Shown here one piece after another: positions 7,285 to 15,823 of a stretch of 38,572 nucleotides of DNA; the first letter of the stretch is position 1, and the number at the start of each line of letters is the position of its first letter. Origin of the DNA: Planctomycetota bacterium (GTDB taxonomy: Bacteria > Planctomycetota > B15-G4 > JADJEK01); contig JACQZJ010000078.1 of NCBI GenBank assembly GCA_016213895.1, positions 51,689 through 90,260 of the forward strand. Direction: 5' to 3'. A program made the translations under genes and the position numbers. Below the pieces are notes generated by a model. That model saw only the letters and a list, made by a program, of their open reading frames with translations, did no database searches and had not been told where the DNA came from.

Positions 7285-9477
7285 CGCCGCTCGGTCGTCA
7301 TCGCCGGCAACCCCAACACCGGGAAGAGCACGGTCTTCAACCAGCTCACCGGCGGCCACGCGCGCGTGGGCAACTACCCGGGCATCACCGTGGGACAGCA
7401 CCGCGGCCGCATGCGCCTGCCGGACGGCGGCCGGGCGCGCGTCCTGGACTCGCCCGGCACCTACAGCCTGTCGGCCCGTTCCGCGGACGAACAGGTCGCG
7501 GTGGCCGCCATCGCCGGACTCCCTCCGCACCCACGGCCCGACCTCGTGGTCGTCGTGGTCGACGCGACCCAGCTGGTGCGCAACCTGTATCTCGTGCTGC
7601 AGGTGATCGAGCAGCACGTTCCGGTCGTGGTCGCGCTGAACATGACGGACATGCTGGCCGGAAGCGGCCAGGAAGTCGACGCCGCGGAGCTCGCGCGCGC
7701 GCTCGGCGTGCCCGTGGCGCCCATCGTGGCGCGCAGCGGCCATGGCATGGAGGAGCTGCGTGCCGTGATCGCGGCGGCGCTCGCCCACCCTGAGGGAGCG
7801 CGCGCGAGCTGGCGCTTCGTGCCGGAAGAGCCGCGCCTGGTGGCGGACATCGACGCCGTGGCGGCGCTCGTCCCGGAGGAGTGGTGGCACGGCGAGCCGG
7901 TGCGGCGGCGCGCCCTCGCCCTCTGGTCGCTGCTCTCGCTCGACGAGGACGACGAGCTGACGGACGTTCCGCGCGCGCTGCGCGACGCGGTCGGCGCGCG
8001 CCGCGCGGCGGCGCACGCCGCCTTGCGCAGCATCGAAGGCGAAGTCGTCGCCGGCCGCTACCGCTGGATCGAGGAGCAGGCGCCGCGCTTTCTCAAGCAG
8101 GTGCGCGAGGTGACCACGTTCAGCGAGCGCATCGACCGCGTCCTGCTCAACCCGCTCTTCGGCTTCGTCCTCTTCGTCGCGCTCATGACCCTGCTCTTCC
8201 AGGCGCTCTTCCTCGGAGCCGACCCGCTCATCTCCCTCATCGAGGACGGATTCGCCTGGCTCGGTGCGCGCTCCGCGGCCCTTCTGCCCGAGGGCCTGCT
8301 GGCCGACTTCGTCGTCAACGGGTTGATCGGCGGCGTCGGCGCCTTCGTGGTCTTCTTGCCCCAGATCCTCCTGCTCTTCCTGTTCCTCGGCATCCTGGAG
8401 GACTGCGGCTACATGGCGCGCATGGCGGTGGTCATGGACCGCCTCATGAAGGCGGTGGGACTGCACGGCCGGGCCTTCGTCCCCATGCTCTCGGGCTTCG
8501 CCTGCGCCGTGCCGGCGATCATGGCCACGCGCACCATGGAGCGCAACCGCGACCGCCTCCTGACCATGATGATCATTCCGCTCATGACCTGCTCGGCGCG
8601 GCTGCCGGTGTACGGTCTGCTCATCGCCGCCGTCTACCCTCCCGGCGCTTCCCAGCCGTTCGCCCAGGGGACGCTGCTTGTCTGCATGTACGTGTTCGGC
8701 GCGGGCACGGCGCTCGCCGCCGCCAGCGTGCTCGGCCGCACCGTGTTCAAGGGGCCGAGGATCCCGCTGCTCATCGAGCTGCCTCCCTACCGCCTGCCGC
8801 ACTGGCCGACCATCCTGCGCACGCTCTTCGAGCAGTGCCGGGACTTCGTGCAGAAGGCGGGCACCATCATCCTGCTCTGCTCCGTCGCCATGTGGCTCCT
8901 GCTCAACTTCCCGAGAGACGCCGCGGCCGAAGCCGGGCGGCGCGCGCGCAGGAGCGCGCTCGAGAGCGCCCTCGCCGCGGCCCCGGACGAGGCACGGCGC
9001 GCGGACCTGCGCGCGCGCCTGGAGGAGGCGAGCGCGCAGGCGGCGAGCGAGCGGGCGCGCGACAGCTACGCCGGACGGCTCGGCCGCCTGCTCGAGCCGC
9101 TCATCGCCCCGCTCGGCTTCGACTGGAGGATCGGCATCGGCATCGTCGGCTCGTTCGCCGCGCGCGAGATGTTCGTCGCCACCATGGGCGTGGTCTACGG
9201 CGCGGGCGAGGAGGCCGACGAGCACACGCCGGCGCTGCGCGAGCGCCTGCAGGACGCGCGCCGCGCGGACGGCCGCGCGGTGTTCACTCCCCTGGTCTGC
9301 CTGGCGCTGCTCGTCTTCTTCGCCCTCGCCTGCCAATGCATGAGCACGCTGGCGGTGGTCTATCGCGAGACGCGCTCCTGGCGCTGGCCCGCGCTCCTCT
9401 TCCTCTACACCGCGCTCCTCGCCTGGAGCGCCGGCCTCCTCGTCTACCAGGGCGGACGCCTGCTCGGGCTGGCGTGA
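7282..9477 (+). CDS. feoB: FeoB, ferrous iron permease with G-protein domain
   Basis: About 731 aa if started at CTG 7282. That start places the P-loop 'GNPNTGKS' at residues 9-16, as in other FeoB proteins. Further GTPase motifs are switch I 'GNYPGITV', G3 'DSPG' and G4 'NMTD'. The membrane part carries the two gate motifs as repeated core helices ('LEDCGYMARMAVVMDRLM', 'GCAVPAIMATRT'-like 'FACAVPAIMATRTMERNRD', and 'GSFAAREMFVATMGVVYG'). It imports Fe(II) across the inner membrane. A charged, Ala/Arg/Glu-rich stretch (nt about 8930-9070) between late membrane helices is longer than I would expect and may form a coiled coil. No FeoC is seen downstream. Confidence 0.93.
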   Translation: MRRSVVIAGNPNTGKSTVFNQLTGGHARVGNYPGITVGQHRGRMRLPDGGRARVLDSPGTYSLSARSADEQVAVAAIAGLPPHPRPDLVVVVVDATQLVRNLYLVLQVIEQHVPVVVALNMTDMLAGSGQEVDAAELARALGVPVAPIVARSGHGMEELRAVIAAALAHPEGARASWRFVPEEPRLVADIDAVAALVPEEWWHGEPVRRRALALWSLLSLDEDDELTDVPRALRDAVGARRAAAHAALRSIEGEVVAGRYRWIEEQAPRFLKQVREVTTFSERIDRVLLNPLFGFVLFVALMTLLFQALFLGADPLISLIEDGFAWLGARSAALLPEGLLADFVVNGLIGGVGAFVVFLPQILLLFLFLGILEDCGYMARMAVVMDRLMKAVGLHGRAFVPMLSGFACAVPAIMATRTMERNRDRLLTMMIIPLMTCSARLPVYGLLIAAVYPPGASQPFAQGTLLVCMYVFGAGTALAAASVLGRTVFKGPRIPLLIELPPYRLPHWPTILRTLFEQCRDFVQKAGTIILLCSVAMWLLLNFPRDAAAEAGRRARRSALESALAAAPDEARRADLRARLEEASAQAASERARDSYAGRLGRLLEPLIAPLGFDWRIGIGIVGSFAAREMFVATMGVVYGAGEEADEHTPALRERLQDARRADGRAVFTPLVCLALLVFFALACQCMSTLAVVYRETRSWRWPALLFLYTALLAWSAGLLVYQGGRLLGLA

Positions 9478-9516
9478 CGCTCCACGCGCGCCCGCATGGC
9501 GCCCCGCGCTCGCATC

Positions 9517-9525
9517 TGATATGCT
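9517..9525 (+). promoter_or_regulatory. Extended -10 element upstream of M28 peptidase gene
   Basis: TGA-TATGCT fits an extended -10 (TGn-TATAAT). It lies 47 nt before the ATG and 40 nt after the feoB stop. No clear -35 is present, which extended -10 promoters tolerate. Confidence 0.35.
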
Positions 9526-9572
9526 CACTGTGCGTCCCGGCCAAGCCTTCGTTTCCCCCGACGGAGACCGAC

Positions 9573-12104
9573 ATGCCCTCCCTGCGCAGCGGACTGCTAC
9601 TCCCGCTTCTCGTCTCGATGTCCCTGGCCGCCGCCGCCCGGGGCGGCTCGATCATCGCGATCCGAGGGCCGCTCGCGCCCGGCGCGCACCAGCAGCTCGC
9701 GCGCGTCTGCGACTTCTACGGCGACTTCGGCGTGATCGCCGTGGCCGAGGGAAGCCCCGCGGCCGCGGCCGGACTCAAGCGCCTCGGCTACGACGCGGTC
9801 GCTGTCGGCCCGTGGCGGGACGCCATGCTCCTCTACGTGTCCGAGCCGGCGTTCGTCCCGGCCGGAGCGAGCGTGCTCCTCCGCCACCGCGCGCAGGTGC
9901 TCTTCTTCGTCACCGGCGAGCCGCTCAGCGCCGGAATGATGGGAGCCCCGATCGCGGTGCGGCGCGCGCCGTGGCGCGCCGGGCCGGGCTTCAGCCCTGC
10001 CCCGGGCGGCGCGCTCAAGGCCCTGAGCGCGGATCCGACCATCGCCGCGCTCGTGTCCCAGGTGAGCAAGGCGAACATCCAGGCCACGGTCACGCAGCTT
10101 GCGTCCTATCACACGCGCCGCGCCGACCAGCCCACGGCGACACAGGCCAAGAACTGGCTCGTCCAGCAGCTCCAGGCCATCCCCGGCCTGACCGTGACGA
10201 CCGAGACCTTCAGCTCGAGCTACGTGCCCAACATCATCGCAGAGCTTCCCGGCACGACTCACCCTGAACGCATCGTCGTGCTCGGCGGGCACTACGACTC
10301 GATCAACGGCTCCGGAGCAACCCTGGCCGCTCCGGGCGCTGACGACAACGCCTCCGGGTCGGCCGGCGTGCTCGAGGCGGCGCGCGTCCTCGCCCAAGGG
10401 CAGTTCGAGAACACCGTGCGCCTCATGCTGTTCAGCGCCGAGGAGTTCGGCCTGGTCGGCTCCTCTCACGACGCCGGCCAGCTCGCCGCGGGCGGCGCCC
10501 AGGTGGTGGGCATGCTGTGCCTGGACATGATCGCCTACCGCCAGGCGGGCGACACGCCCGATCTCGACCTCGCCACGAACTCCACCGACCCGGCCCTGAC
10601 CCAGTTCTGCAGCGACGCGGCGGCCGCCTACGTGCCTGCGCTGCCGGTCGTCACCGGCGTGCTCACCGCGGGCACCTCCGACCACGCGTCCTACACCAGC
10701 AACGGCTTCCCCGCCGCCTTCCTCTTCGAGGACCTCGACCACTACTCGCCCTACATCCACAGCGCGAACGACCTCGTCGGCACGAGTGCCAACGACTTCG
10801 ACCTCGCCCAGAGGATCACGCAGGTGGCGGTGGCCGCGGCCGCGGAGCTCGCTCAGCCCGTGGACATGACCATCGCGCACGCGCCGCTCGGCGACACCAC
10901 GGACGCGGGAGGGCCCTACCCCTTGGCCGCGACCGTGACCTCGCTCACGGCGAGCAGCGTGGCCGCCGTCGCGGCGCATTACCGCGTCGACGGCGGCGCC
11001 TTCCAGACGCGCGCGCTCATCCGCTCGGCCACGCCCGACCTCTGGGTCGGCACGCTGCCCGGCGTCTCGCCCGCGGGCATGGTCGAGTACTACCTGCTGG
11101 CCACGGACAGCGGGGGAAAGACAGAGTGGTCCCCCGAGGCGCTCGCCCCGGGCGACGAACTCTACGGCTTCACCGCCGGGAATAAGATCACGATCGCGAG
11201 CTACGACTTCGAGGCCGGCAACGACCAGGGCTGGACGCACGTCAACCTCTCCGGCAGCTACGGCGACCAGTGGCAGCGCGCCAATCCCTCGGGCTCCAAC
11301 TCCGCCTCCGACCCGAATCAGGCGTATTCCGGCCTGAACGCCTGGGGCACGGACCTGTCCGCGTCGGGCTCTGACGGCCTGTACGAGCCGAGCTGCTCCG
11401 GAGAGCTGCGCTCCCCCATCGTCAACTGCTCGGCCGCGAGCCAGGTGCGCCTGCAGTTCCGGCGCTGGCTCTCGGTCGAGAGGGGTATCTACGACCAGGC
11501 GGCGATCCGCGTGAACAACACGGTGATCTGGCAGAACGACTCGGCCGCTGACCACATCGACACGGGCTGGCAGCTGCACGACCAGGACATCTCGGCGCAG
11601 GCGGCCGGCAATCCCTCGGTCCAGGTCAAGTACCGCATGACCGCGGACGGCGGCCTGGAGTTCGGCGGCTGGAACATCGATGACTTCCAGCTCTTCTCCC
11701 TGCAGGCGGGAGTCGTCCCCGACCTCGTCGCCTCGGACTCCTACCTGCCAGCCGCGCAGGGCGGGCAGATCGACTTCGCGCTCGACGCGGGCGCGGCCCA
11801 GGCCGGCAGGATCTACGTCCTCGCCATGGGCATCACCGGCACCTCCCCGGCCACGGTGATCGACGGGACCGCCATCCCGCTGGTCTTCGACCCGGTCACG
11901 CAGATCGGCTTCGCCTTCCTCAACTCCGCGGCCTTCCAGAACTTCGCCGGCGTCCTCTCCCCGCTCGGAACGGCCTCGGCCAAGCTCCTCCTGCCCGGCA
12001 TCGGCGATCCGGCGCTGCCCGGGCTCAAGCTCTACTTCGCCGCCTTCACCGTGGCGCCGGTCTCCTATGCGTCCAATCCAGTCACGGTCGAGTTTGGATT
12101 GTAG
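9573..12104 (+). CDS. Secreted M28-family zinc aminopeptidase with C-terminal beta-rich modules
   Basis: 843 aa. The ATG at 9573 follows a GGAG and begins a signal peptide (residues 1-24, 'LLLPLLVSMSLAAAARG'). All M28 co-catalytic zinc ligands and catalytic acids are in place: H240 and D242 in 'GGHYDS', D257 in 'GADDNASG', E290/E291 in 'SAEEFG', D318 in 'CLDMIAY' and H396 in 'PYIHSAND'. After the peptidase (to about residue 430) comes a region with 'YYLLATDSGGKTEWSP', then a MAM/jelly-roll-like domain ('YDFEAGNDQGW' to 'GGWNIDDFQLF'), and a final beta-sandwich-like module of a kind I associate with exported proteins of planctomycete-like genomes (memory, not a search). Likely degrades peptides outside the cytoplasm. 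Possibly surface-attached. Confidence 0.88.
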   Translation: MPSLRSGLLLPLLVSMSLAAAARGGSIIAIRGPLAPGAHQQLARVCDFYGDFGVIAVAEGSPAAAAGLKRLGYDAVAVGPWRDAMLLYVSEPAFVPAGASVLLRHRAQVLFFVTGEPLSAGMMGAPIAVRRAPWRAGPGFSPAPGGALKALSADPTIAALVSQVSKANIQATVTQLASYHTRRADQPTATQAKNWLVQQLQAIPGLTVTTETFSSSYVPNIIAELPGTTHPERIVVLGGHYDSINGSGATLAAPGADDNASGSAGVLEAARVLAQGQFENTVRLMLFSAEEFGLVGSSHDAGQLAAGGAQVVGMLCLDMIAYRQAGDTPDLDLATNSTDPALTQFCSDAAAAYVPALPVVTGVLTAGTSDHASYTSNGFPAAFLFEDLDHYSPYIHSANDLVGTSANDFDLAQRITQVAVAAAAELAQPVDMTIAHAPLGDTTDAGGPYPLAATVTSLTASSVAAVAAHYRVDGGAFQTRALIRSATPDLWVGTLPGVSPAGMVEYYLLATDSGGKTEWSPEALAPGDELYGFTAGNKITIASYDFEAGNDQGWTHVNLSGSYGDQWQRANPSGSNSASDPNQAYSGLNAWGTDLSASGSDGLYEPSCSGELRSPIVNCSAASQVRLQFRRWLSVERGIYDQAAIRVNNTVIWQNDSAADHIDTGWQLHDQDISAQAAGNPSVQVKYRMTADGGLEFGGWNIDDFQLFSLQAGVVPDLVASDSYLPAAQGGQIDFALDAGAAQAGRIYVLAMGITGTSPATVIDGTAIPLVFDPVTQIGFAFLNSAAFQNFAGVLSPLGTASAKLLLPGIGDPALPGLKLYFAAFTVAPVSYASNPVTVEFGL

Positions 12105-12228
12105 TCTCTCTGACTGCGCGGGGCTTTCAGCGCATGCAAGGAAGCTCAAGCCGCGGCGCGTTCATTGCAGCGGCGCGCGTTGCGCGAGGACGATGCAATC
12201 GCCGGCGCGCGCGGGAGCGTGAGGAAAT

Positions 12229-12265
12229 GTGAAGCCCGGCGCCAGCCCAGAGCACCGGGCTTCAC
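12229..12265. repeat. Strong orphan hairpin, 11-bp perfect stem
   Basis: GTGAAGCCCGG (12229-12239) pairs perfectly with CCGGGCTTCAC (12255-12265) across a 15-nt loop. It lies 124 nt past the M28 stop. No T-tract follows on either strand. It may end the M28 transcript through Rho or belong to a small structured RNA. Confidence 0.6.
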
Positions 12266-12486
12266 GAGTGAAAGCCGGTCATTCGCGGCCGCCGTCCGCG
12301 CTGGGGATGCGCGGCGGCGGCGCGCGCTGAAAGACCGACCGTCCACCAGAGTCGGAGCCGGCGGTAGCCCAGCACGCCGGCCCCGCGCTGCCCCTGGAGG
12401 ACCCCTTCATGCGGGTCGTTTCTACGGCGGCGCGCGCGCGCTGTTGGCGTGACGCACTCGTGTTTCACGACTTTTCTTGCGCCAGC

Positions 12487-12518
12487 CGCCAGCGCTGCCG
12501 TGCGCTGCGGCGCTGGCG
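12487..12518. repeat. Inverted repeat with 8-bp arms
   Basis: CGCCAGCG (12487-12494) and CGCTGGCG (12511-12518) are perfect inverted arms separated by 16 nt. Function unknown. In sequence this GC-rich a chance occurrence is possible. Confidence 0.35.
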
Positions 12519-12611
12519 TCGAAAACTCGGACGGAGGCGCGCGCGGCGTCGAGCGCGATCGGCTCTGGACGCTGGCGATCCCGCTGGATTGCGACAACGC
12601 TCTCGCTGCCG

Positions 12612-12664
12612 GCGATCCGCCGCGGGCGGCTCGCCCGGCTGGCGCTTCGCCGGCTGCATCGCCG
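12612..12664. repeat. Second locus of the 6840-6888 repeat
   Basis: GCGATC-CGCCGCGG followed by GGCGCTTCGCCGGCTGCATC repeats the layout of 6840-6888, with near-identity over the last 25 nt (one mismatch). Confidence 0.5.
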
Positions 12665-12684
12665 CAGCATCGCGCCAAGCCAAG

Positions 12685-12714
12685 TTGAATACCCCGCCCG
12701 GACTACCGTATGAT
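12685..12714 (+). promoter_or_regulatory. Sigma-70-like promoter for the DoxX gene
   Basis: TTGAAT (12685-12690) and TATGAT (12709-12714) are separated by 18 nt and lie 35 nt upstream of the ATG at 12750. This is one of the best -35/-10 pairs in the window. Confidence 0.55.
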
Positions 12715-12749
12715 CCGGCGCGTTCTCCATTCCAGGAGGTCCCTCAGCC

Positions 12750-13205
12750 ATGGCCATGACCGGTCCGAGCCGCGTTGGTCCCTTGATTCTGCGCCTGGCC
12801 GCGGGCGCGGCCCTCGTCTACCACGGCTACCAGAAGCTCTTCGGAGCCGAGCCTTTCGACGCGTTCGTCGAGAAGGTGCGCGGCCTCAACCTGCCGCTCG
12901 CTGGCGCGGCGCCGCCCGAGATCCTCGCGCATGTCGCGGCCTGGGGAGCGCTCGCCGGCGGCGCCCTGCTCATTCTTGGATTCGTGACCCGCTTCGCCGC
13001 GCTGGTCAACGCCTGCACCCTCGTGGTGTGCATCTGGAAATGCTGCCTGGGAGCCGATCTTCTCGCCGGCATCCGGACGAGCTACGCCTATCCCGCGGGC
13101 TACGAGTATCCGCTCCTGCTGCTCGCCGCGGCGCTGGCGCTCGTCTTCACGGGCCCGGGAACGCTCTCCATCGACGGGATCCTGGTGGGACGCAGAAGGC
13201 AGTAG
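12750..13205 (+). CDS. DoxX-family inner-membrane protein
   Basis: 151 aa, ATG at 12750 with AGGAGG (12734-12739) upstream. Four hydrophobic segments are visible: 'LILRLAAGAALVYHGYQKLF' (the conserved first DoxX helix), 'AWGALAGGALLILGFVTRFA', 'ALVNACTLVVCIWKCCLG' and 'YPLLLLAAALALVFTGPG'. The final 'GTLSIDGIL' resembles the 'GxxSLD' end of DoxX proteins. The family is linked loosely to thiol and redox homeostasis. The precise role is unknown. Transcription converges with hrpB, the two stops being only 15 nt apart. Confidence 0.85.
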   Translation: MAMTGPSRVGPLILRLAAGAALVYHGYQKLFGAEPFDAFVEKVRGLNLPLAGAAPPEILAHVAAWGALAGGALLILGFVTRFAALVNACTLVVCIWKCCLGADLLAGIRTSYAYPAGYEYPLLLLAAALALVFTGPGTLSIDGILVGRRRQ

Positions 13206-13220
13206 GCAGGAGCGCGGCTT

Positions 13221-15749
13221 CTAACCTCCGCGCCGCGGCAGAGGCCGCGCCGTGGGCGCGGCGGAGAGGGGATCCTCGGGCCAGGGGTGGCGCGGATAGC
13301 GGCGCGCCAGCTCGCGGCGCTCCTTCGGGTAGAGAGTCCTCCAGAAGCTCTCCAGGTCCGAGGTGACCTGGACGGAGCGGCCGTTCGGCGCCAGGAGATC
13401 CAGCGCCACCGCGACCCGTCCAGCCGCGATCCTCGGCGACGCGCACGCTCCGAAGAACTCCTGCAGCCGGGCCGAGACGAGCGGCGGCTGGCCGGCGCGG
13501 TAGGTGACGCGCGCCGCACGGCCGGACGGCAGGCGCAGGCGCTCGGGAACGAGAGCGTCGAGCCGGGCGGCACCCGGGCCGAGCACGGCGAGGAGCGCCT
13601 GCTCGATGGGCGCGTCCTTGATCTCGGCCACGCTCGTCCTGTTGCGGCACAGGCTCGCCACCGCTTCCGCGAGCCGCTCGTCCGAGACTTCGGGCAGGCC
13701 GAGCTCGGGCAGCGCGGAACGTAGGCACTCCACGCGCAGGAGCAGCCGCTCGAGCCCGCCCGCGCGCAGCGCAGCCAGGAAGCGCGGATGGGTCGCGGCC
13801 TGCGCCAGGAGCAACGCGGCCTCCTCCGGATCCGGCCGCGCCGCGCGCGCCTCGTGCAGCACGAGGTCGAGATAGAGCTCGCGCCGCCACCTCTCGGCCT
13901 GGCCGCGCTCCTCGTTCCAGACGGTGATCTCCTCGGTGCGCAGAGCCTCGGGGAAGAGCTCCGCGAGCCAACGTTCCTCGATGGCGCTCGCCACGCGGCA
14001 GCGCGCCTGGCGGCCGGCGCCCGCCTCGACCGCGTCCAGGACGACCAGGAACTCGGCGTCCCGCACCGAGCTCTGCGCAACGATCTCGATGGCGTGGCCC
14101 CCCACCATGACCGCCTCGGCGCTGCCCGGGCCGCGCCGGCGCGCCACCCGGTCGGGATGCCCCGCGAGCACGCAGCAGAGCAGGTCGTCCTCCGCCGGCG
14201 CGGCCCTCTGGCGGCCGCCCGCGAGGCGCTCGAGCTGGCGCGCCTCCCGATCCACGGCAAGCGCCGCGCGCGCGTCCAGGCCGAAGCTCTCCGCCATGGA
14301 GCGGTCGAAGCGCGCGGCGCGCAGCTCGAGAAACAGGTCGCGCAGTTCGAGGAGGTCGGACCTCCCGGAGGCGGGAGCGGGCCGGCTGGAGCGCAGGCGC
14401 GAGGAAGAGAGCGCCGCGAGCAGCGCGCCGTCCCGCACGCAGCCGCGCGTCTCTGCCTCGAGCAGCATGCGGCCGAGGCGGGGATGGACGGGCAGCCGCG
14501 CCAGGCGCCGGCCCAGGGCGGTGAGGCTCGAGCCGCCCGGCGCGAGGGCGCCGAGCAGGCGAAGGAGCGTCTCGGCGCGTTCCACGGCCGCGCGCGGCGG
14601 CGGCGTGAGCCATCGGAAGGCGAGCGCGTCGCGGCAGCCGAAGGCGCGTAGCGCGAGCAACGCCTCGCACAGGTCGAGGCGCAGCACCTCGGGCTCAAGC
14701 GCGTCCAGCATCTCGCGCTCCTCGCCCTTGGTGTAGAGGCGCAGGCAGCGGCCCGGCCCCTGGCGGCCAGCGCGGCCGGCGCGCTGTTCGGCCGAGGCGC
14801 GGGTGATGCGCTCCAGCACGAGGCGATCGACGCCGGAGCGCGCGTCGTGGCGCGGCACGCGCGCCAGCCCGCAGTCGATCACCAAGCCGATGCCGTCCGC
14901 CGTCACCGAGGTCTCGGCCACGTTCGTGGCGAGCACCACGCGCGGCCGCGGCCCGCGGCAGAGCGCCAGGTCCTGCCGCTCGAGCGGCAGCTCGCCGAAG
15001 AGCGGCAGCACGTCGAAGCCGAGCGCGCGGCCCAAAGGCTCGAGGTCACCCGCGGCGCGCAGGATCTCGCCTGTCCCCGGCAGGAAGACCAGGGCGCCGC
15101 AGGGCAGTGTCCCGCCGGCCTGGTCGATGGCGCGCCGCAGGGCGCGCGCCGCGCGCTGGGCGCTGTCGCCCTCCTCGCGGCGCTCGGCGTGCTCGATCGC
15201 CACCGGGTGCGGCCGCCCCGGAACGTGCAGCGCCTCGGCGCCGAGCACGGAAGCGACCTGCGCGCAGTCGAGGGTGGCCGACATCACGACGAGGCGCAGG
15301 TCGGGGCGCAGCGCCTCCTTGATCTCGCGCACCATCCCGAGACCCAGGTCGGCGTGCAGGCTGCGCTCGTGAAACTCGTCGAACACCACGGCGGACACGC
15401 CGAGAAGCTCCGCATCCTCCAGCAGCAGCCGGGTGAGCAGCCCCTCGGTGAGAAACAGCAGGCGCGTCTCCTTGCTGGAGACATCCTCGAAGCGCACGCA
15501 ATAGCCCACCTCGCCGCCAAGCCGCCCTCCCCTCTCCTCCGCCACGCGCCGCGCCGCGAGCCGCGCGGCGATGCGCCGCGGCTCGAGCACGAGCACGCGG
15601 CCGCCGCCGGCCAGGCACGCGTCGACCAGCGCGGCCGGCACGCGCGTGGTCTTCCCTGAGCCGGGCGGCGCCTGCAGCACGAGGTCGCGCCCGGCGCGCG
15701 CGGCCGCCACGATACGCGGCAGGTGCTCGTCGATGGGCAGTGGTTCCAT
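13221..15749 (-). CDS. hrpB: HrpB, DEAH-type ATP-dependent helicase
   Basis: 842 aa, the usual HrpB length. Walker A is 'APPGSGKTTRVP' near residue 30, motif Ia 'LEPRRIAARLAARRVAEE', motif II 'DEFHERSLHADLG' (DEFH, normal for HrpB), motif III 'MSATLD', motif V 'VLATNVAETSVTADGIG', and motif VI 'EQRAGRAGRQGPGRC'. Ratchet/OB-type domains and the HrpB C-terminal domain follow ('RVAVALDLLAPNGRSVQVT', 'LARRYPRHPWPEDP'). It is a cytoplasmic RNA/DNA helicase of unsettled physiological role. It stands as a single gene on the minus strand, divergent from the esterase gene. Confidence 0.95.
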   Translation of the reverse strand: MEPLPIDEHLPRIVAAARAGRDLVLQAPPGSGKTTRVPAALVDACLAGGGRVLVLEPRRIAARLAARRVAEERGGRLGGEVGYCVRFEDVSSKETRLLFLTEGLLTRLLLEDAELLGVSAVVFDEFHERSLHADLGLGMVREIKEALRPDLRLVVMSATLDCAQVASVLGAEALHVPGRPHPVAIEHAERREEGDSAQRAARALRRAIDQAGGTLPCGALVFLPGTGEILRAAGDLEPLGRALGFDVLPLFGELPLERQDLALCRGPRPRVVLATNVAETSVTADGIGLVIDCGLARVPRHDARSGVDRLVLERITRASAEQRAGRAGRQGPGRCLRLYTKGEEREMLDALEPEVLRLDLCEALLALRAFGCRDALAFRWLTPPPRAAVERAETLLRLLGALAPGGSSLTALGRRLARLPVHPRLGRMLLEAETRGCVRDGALLAALSSSRLRSSRPAPASGRSDLLELRDLFLELRAARFDRSMAESFGLDARAALAVDREARQLERLAGGRQRAAPAEDDLLCCVLAGHPDRVARRRGPGSAEAVMVGGHAIEIVAQSSVRDAEFLVVLDAVEAGAGRQARCRVASAIEERWLAELFPEALRTEEITVWNEERGQAERWRRELYLDLVLHEARAARPDPEEAALLLAQAATHPRFLAALRAGGLERLLLRVECLRSALPELGLPEVSDERLAEAVASLCRNRTSVAEIKDAPIEQALLAVLGPGAARLDALVPERLRLPSGRAARVTYRAGQPPLVSARLQEFFGACASPRIAAGRVAVALDLLAPNGRSVQVTSDLESFWRTLYPKERRELARRYPRHPWPEDPLSAAPTARPLPRRGG

Positions 15750-15823
15750 CGCCCAAGAGCGTAGCTCGCGGCGGCGCGCCGATGCGCACCCGTTCCGCGT
15801 GACGTGGCTTTCCGCTATTCCTC

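Larger units (their letters stand above)
12105..12749. other. 645-nt intergenic region: hairpins, repeat, promoter, no gene
   Basis: No open frame here looks like a protein. All are GC-rich shadows. Visible structure: an 11-bp-stem hairpin (12229-12265), an 8-bp inverted repeat (12487-12518), a segment related to the repeat at 6840-6888 (12612-12664), and a promoter for the DoxX gene (12685-12714). Confidence 0.65.

Noticed and set aside
7881-12104. A 1407-codon frame joining feoB shadow to the M28 peptidase
   Set aside because: The first part is an out-of-frame shadow of feoB. A signal peptide and ribosome site mark the true start at 9573.
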